A stretch of 64,000 nucleotides of DNA from Pythium myriotylum (taxonomy: Eukaryota > Oomycota > Peronosporomycetes > Pythiales > Pythiaceae), in NCBI GenBank assembly GCA_023091665.1, contig JALJCQ010000003.1:248001-312000 (forward strand). The letters are read 5' to 3'. The translations under genes were made by a program, and so were the position numbers. Below, in pieces: positions 61,746 to 64,000 of the stretch. Numbering within the stretch: the first letter of the stretch is position 1; every line of letters starts with the position of its first letter. Below the pieces are notes generated by a model that did not search any database, had not been told where the DNA came from, and saw only the letters and a program-made list of their open reading frames with translations.

Positions 61746-62954
61746 ATGCCGCCCGTCGATGACCCTACGATCGACACCTCGTATATGGCCTCGTCTCCAT
61801 GCACGCGAGGCGCCAAGGAGACCCCGCCGACGTCCGTCGACTCGACCTTCGACTGGGACCCGGACGCCGTCGCGGCGGCGCGCCAGTCGCGCTCCCAGTC
61901 GCTCACAGACGCGCGCTCCATGGCGCTCCAACGCCAGGGCTCCTGTGTCTCGTCCGTCGACGTCGTCGCCGTTGAGATTCCCCGCGAAGAGCTCGTCACG
62001 CAGCGCCGCATGCGTCGCACCAAGTCGGACGAGTTCGTGCCCTCGCTCAGTCTGCTCCAGCAAGAGCTCGGGTACCCTCGCACGCCGTTTAAAGCGACAC
62101 AGACTGAGCTCAAGACGACGCGCACACGCCGAGCGTCGCGAGGTAGTCGCCACGGTGCACTAGAGGAGACCAAGAAGCCCAGCTCACGCCCAGCAGCGAC
62201 GAGTGACGCACCGACGCTCGCGGGCTCGGAGGAAGATGACGACGATGACGAGGAAGAGAACTTTCTCGACCACCGCCAGGCCTCAGTGACAGGATACGCG
62301 CGCGACACGGACGGCATCGTCTACTACGAGATCGTGGTCGAGTCGACGACCCACGGACCGCTCTCGGCCTACAAGGTGCGGCGTCGGTACTCCGAGTTCC
62401 GCGACCTCCACCACGCGCTCTCCAAGGTTATGGCTCCGCACAAGCAGCTCAGACACGCCGCGTCCCGAGACGCACGCGCCTCGTCGTTCATGGCCTCCGG
62501 TTACTTTGAGGACACCGAGTCGAGCGCGTCGCACTTCTCCGTTCGCCCGACCTCGCTGTCGTTCCACGAAGGCTTCCACTCGAAGAAGACGGCCGGAGCT
62601 GCACTGGCGGACTCGACGTGTCGCCTGCCTCCGATGCCTGACAGTGGCGGCGTCTGGTCTTTCTTCCAAGGCGAGAACCCTCGGTTCCTCGAAAACCGAG
62701 CGCGAGCCTTCCACGCCATCGTCACTGCCGCGCAGCAGCACCCGCAGGCCCGGGCGAGTCGCCTGCTCAATAAGTTCCTCGGGCCTCCGCCCGACTCGCT
62801 CGCCAACACCAACTACGTGAGTCTCAACCGCTTTGCCGCGCCGACCCTGCGCTTTTCAATTGAGATCCAACAACGCAAAGAGGTGGCCAAGACTATTAGC
62901 CTCAAGCGGCGCCAACTCGACTCCTCGTATCTACCGGCCTCAATTGCCGAGTGA
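61746..62954 (+). CDS. PX (phox homology) domain protein
   Basis: 402 residues from the ATG at 61746. The open frame further upstream lies in the repeat-motif leader. Residues 1-175 are polar with Ser/Arg patches (RRTKSDEFVPSLS) and an acidic run (EEDDDDDEEE, 162-171). The PX domain is at about 178-346: YYEIVVES, then YKVRRRYSEFRDLHHAL (phosphoinositide-binding RRYSEF), the proline loop LPPMP and a final helix (ASRLLNKFLG). About 60 Ser/His-rich residues are inserted between the first helix and the proline loop, where most PX domains have few. By family it should bind PI3P-type lipids on endosomal membranes. No other domain is seen, so sorting or trafficking is only inferred. Confidence 0.85.
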   Translation: MPPVDDPTIDTSYMASSPCTRGAKETPPTSVDSTFDWDPDAVAAARQSRSQSLTDARSMALQRQGSCVSSVDVVAVEIPREELVTQRRMRRTKSDEFVPSLSLLQQELGYPRTPFKATQTELKTTRTRRASRGSRHGALEETKKPSSRPAATSDAPTLAGSEEDDDDDEEENFLDHRQASVTGYARDTDGIVYYEIVVESTTHGPLSAYKVRRRYSEFRDLHHALSKVMAPHKQLRHAASRDARASSFMASGYFEDTESSASHFSVRPTSLSFHEGFHSKKTAGAALADSTCRLPPMPDSGGVWSFFQGENPRFLENRARAFHAIVTAAQQHPQARASRLLNKFLGPPPDSLANTNYVSLNRFAAPTLRFSIEIQQRKEVAKTISLKRRQLDSSYLPASIAE

Positions 62955-63050
62955 GCCACGCAGATTCTCCACGTCATGCGTCTCAATGTGCGTGTCGTAG
63001 TTGTACAGTAGTCGCGTCCGATGTAGTGCCAGCGTAGGTCGAGAACGGTC

Positions 63051-64000
63051 TTAATCACGAACCAGATTCAGAAGCAAGTCGATCTCGTTCGCGTCCGTGT
63101 CGTCCACCAGTGTCCTTAGCAGCAGATCGCGATGGTTGACGTTTTGTACTTCGCCAACTCGCTCACGTAATGACTCGTGGCCACGTCGAGGCGTCTCCAA
63201 GATCATGGGTAACTCGTAGAATCGCGGGTTATTCATCAGCCAGTCGAAGGCAGTGAGCCCGATTCGGCCGAGACCAATATTCTCGTGGCGGTCGCGCCTG
63301 GATCCACATGCATCCATCGAGTCGTTGACGTGGATGACTTTCAACACATTTTTCTTCAGCCACGCGTCGCCCATGATCTCGTCGAAAGCTTCCATCATAT
63401 TGTCGCACTCTTCTGCCGTCTGCATTGGCATGCCGCTCGAGTGCGTATGGCACGTATCCAAACACACACCAAGTCGATCCTTCACGGTATTACTCGAGCT
63501 GTACGCAACGGCGAAGTCTAGGATCGCACGCAGTTCGTGGAAGTCTCGACCCAGCACGTTTCCCTGTCCGCACATGTTCTCAACACATAGCGTCACATCC
63601 TGCGTTCGTCTCATCACTTCTGCCATGCACTCGCCGATGTACTGCGCGCTCAGACTGCGAGCGTGTGCCTCCTTCTCACCAGCTTCGGTTCGCTCGCTAT
63701 CCGTGACAACTTTTCCCTTCTTTCTCGGCTTCTTCGGGAGCTCGGGCCACTGGAGATGGTCAGGCACGCGCGTGCAGGACCCTGGATGGAACACGTAGGA
63801 CGCAATACCCAGCTGCGCACACTTAGAGACCTCCTCGACCATGAGATCCACGCTTCGATGACGCAGTTCCGCGTCATGCGAGCCAAAGTTGAGAATGTAC
63901 GAGCCGTGGACCACAACGTTCGACACGTCGAACTGGGTCGTCCTCCGTAGCCGCTCGCGGAACGTGCGCGCATCGTCGTTATCGATCGGCGGCACGGGCT
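63051..64000 (-). CDS. Endonuclease IV-type AP endonuclease, 5' end outside window
   Basis: The frame is open to the right edge. The first residues inside (PVPPIDNDDARTFRERL) correspond to a point after the conserved start of the family, so at least about 50 N-terminal residues are missing. Motifs match endonuclease IV/Apn1: VVHGSYILNFGS, YVFHPGSC, LCVENMCGQG (metal-binding Glu), GVCLDTCHTHSSG (metal-binding Asp/His), VIHVNDSMDACGSRRDRHENIG and PMILETP. The family cuts 5' of abasic sites in base excision repair and uses three Zn ions. A Lys-rich insert (LPKKPRKKGKVV) is unusual and could serve nuclear targeting or DNA contact. It converges on the PX gene, 96 bp apart. Confidence 0.95.
   Translation of the reverse strand, partial: PVPPIDNDDARTFRERLRRTTQFDVSNVVVHGSYILNFGSHDAELRHRSVDLMVEEVSKCAQLGIASYVFHPGSCTRVPDHLQWPELPKKPRKKGKVVTDSERTEAGEKEAHARSLSAQYIGECMAEVMRRTQDVTLCVENMCGQGNVLGRDFHELRAILDFAVAYSSSNTVKDRLGVCLDTCHTHSSGMPMQTAEECDNMMEAFDEIMGDAWLKKNVLKVIHVNDSMDACGSRRDRHENIGLGRIGLTAFDWLMNNPRFYELPMILETPRRGHESLRERVGEVQNVNHRDLLLRTLVDDTDANEIDLLLNLVRD

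Overview
The window is a piece of a nuclear genome from an oomycete (water mould, Stramenopila). The evidence is mixed. Genes are eukaryotic, with few and very short introns (about 68-121 bp). Many starts lie 20-60 bp downstream of a YCATTCTCSAAWTT-like element, which is the oomycete initiator/flanking core promoter. The families present are those common in oomycete genomes: WRKY19-like Cys/His finger proteins, PT-rich membrane-anchored GH6 enzymes and truncated non-LTR retroelements. The genus cannot be fixed from this sequence alone. Almost every gene from 6 to 61 kb is on the minus strand.

Left part (1-12 kb): two tandem WRKY19-like zinc-finger genes (the first runs off the left edge), a cAMP-dependent protein kinase regulatory subunit, myo-inositol oxygenase, and a three-exon LSM2 gene whose first exon is only the ATG. 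Next is a three-exon gene for a type II membrane protein with an EF hand and six nearly identical 212-residue repeats.

Middle part (12.9-31.7 kb): a gene-poor, repeat-rich stretch. It holds eight copies (six open, two broken) of a small-protein family that I do not recognise. The family has a conserved basophilic serine motif and a C-terminal DPxFDV helical module. The copies are spread by a segmental duplication of about 3.5 kb (15.7-19.4 and 20.3-23.8 kb) that contains a 434-bp, almost identical tract. At least six 3' ends or fragments of one LINE family, and three perfect 18-bp-arm palindromes, are interspersed.

Right part (32.7-58.6 kb): a head-to-tail cluster of twelve glycoside hydrolase family 6 (cellulase / cellobiohydrolase type) loci, all on the minus strand. 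Ten are intact, one is a pseudogene with a nonsense codon and a 10-bp deletion, and one keeps only signal peptide, stalk and membrane anchor. Most of the left and middle members carry a C-terminal membrane anchor with a short basic cytosolic tail; the three rightmost are plain secreted enzymes. One member has lost its signal peptide and begins with a myristoylation-like MGNKPS.

Right edge (59-64 kb): a BED-finger/hAT-transposase-like gene and a divergently transcribed PX-domain gene, followed by an endonuclease IV (AP endonuclease) gene that runs off the right edge. Together the GH6 genes suggest a locus dedicated to cellulose turnover. This may be attack on plant cellulose or remodelling of the organism's own cellulosic wall; the anchored forms would fit the latter. 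The other housekeeping genes are neighbours without an evident functional link.
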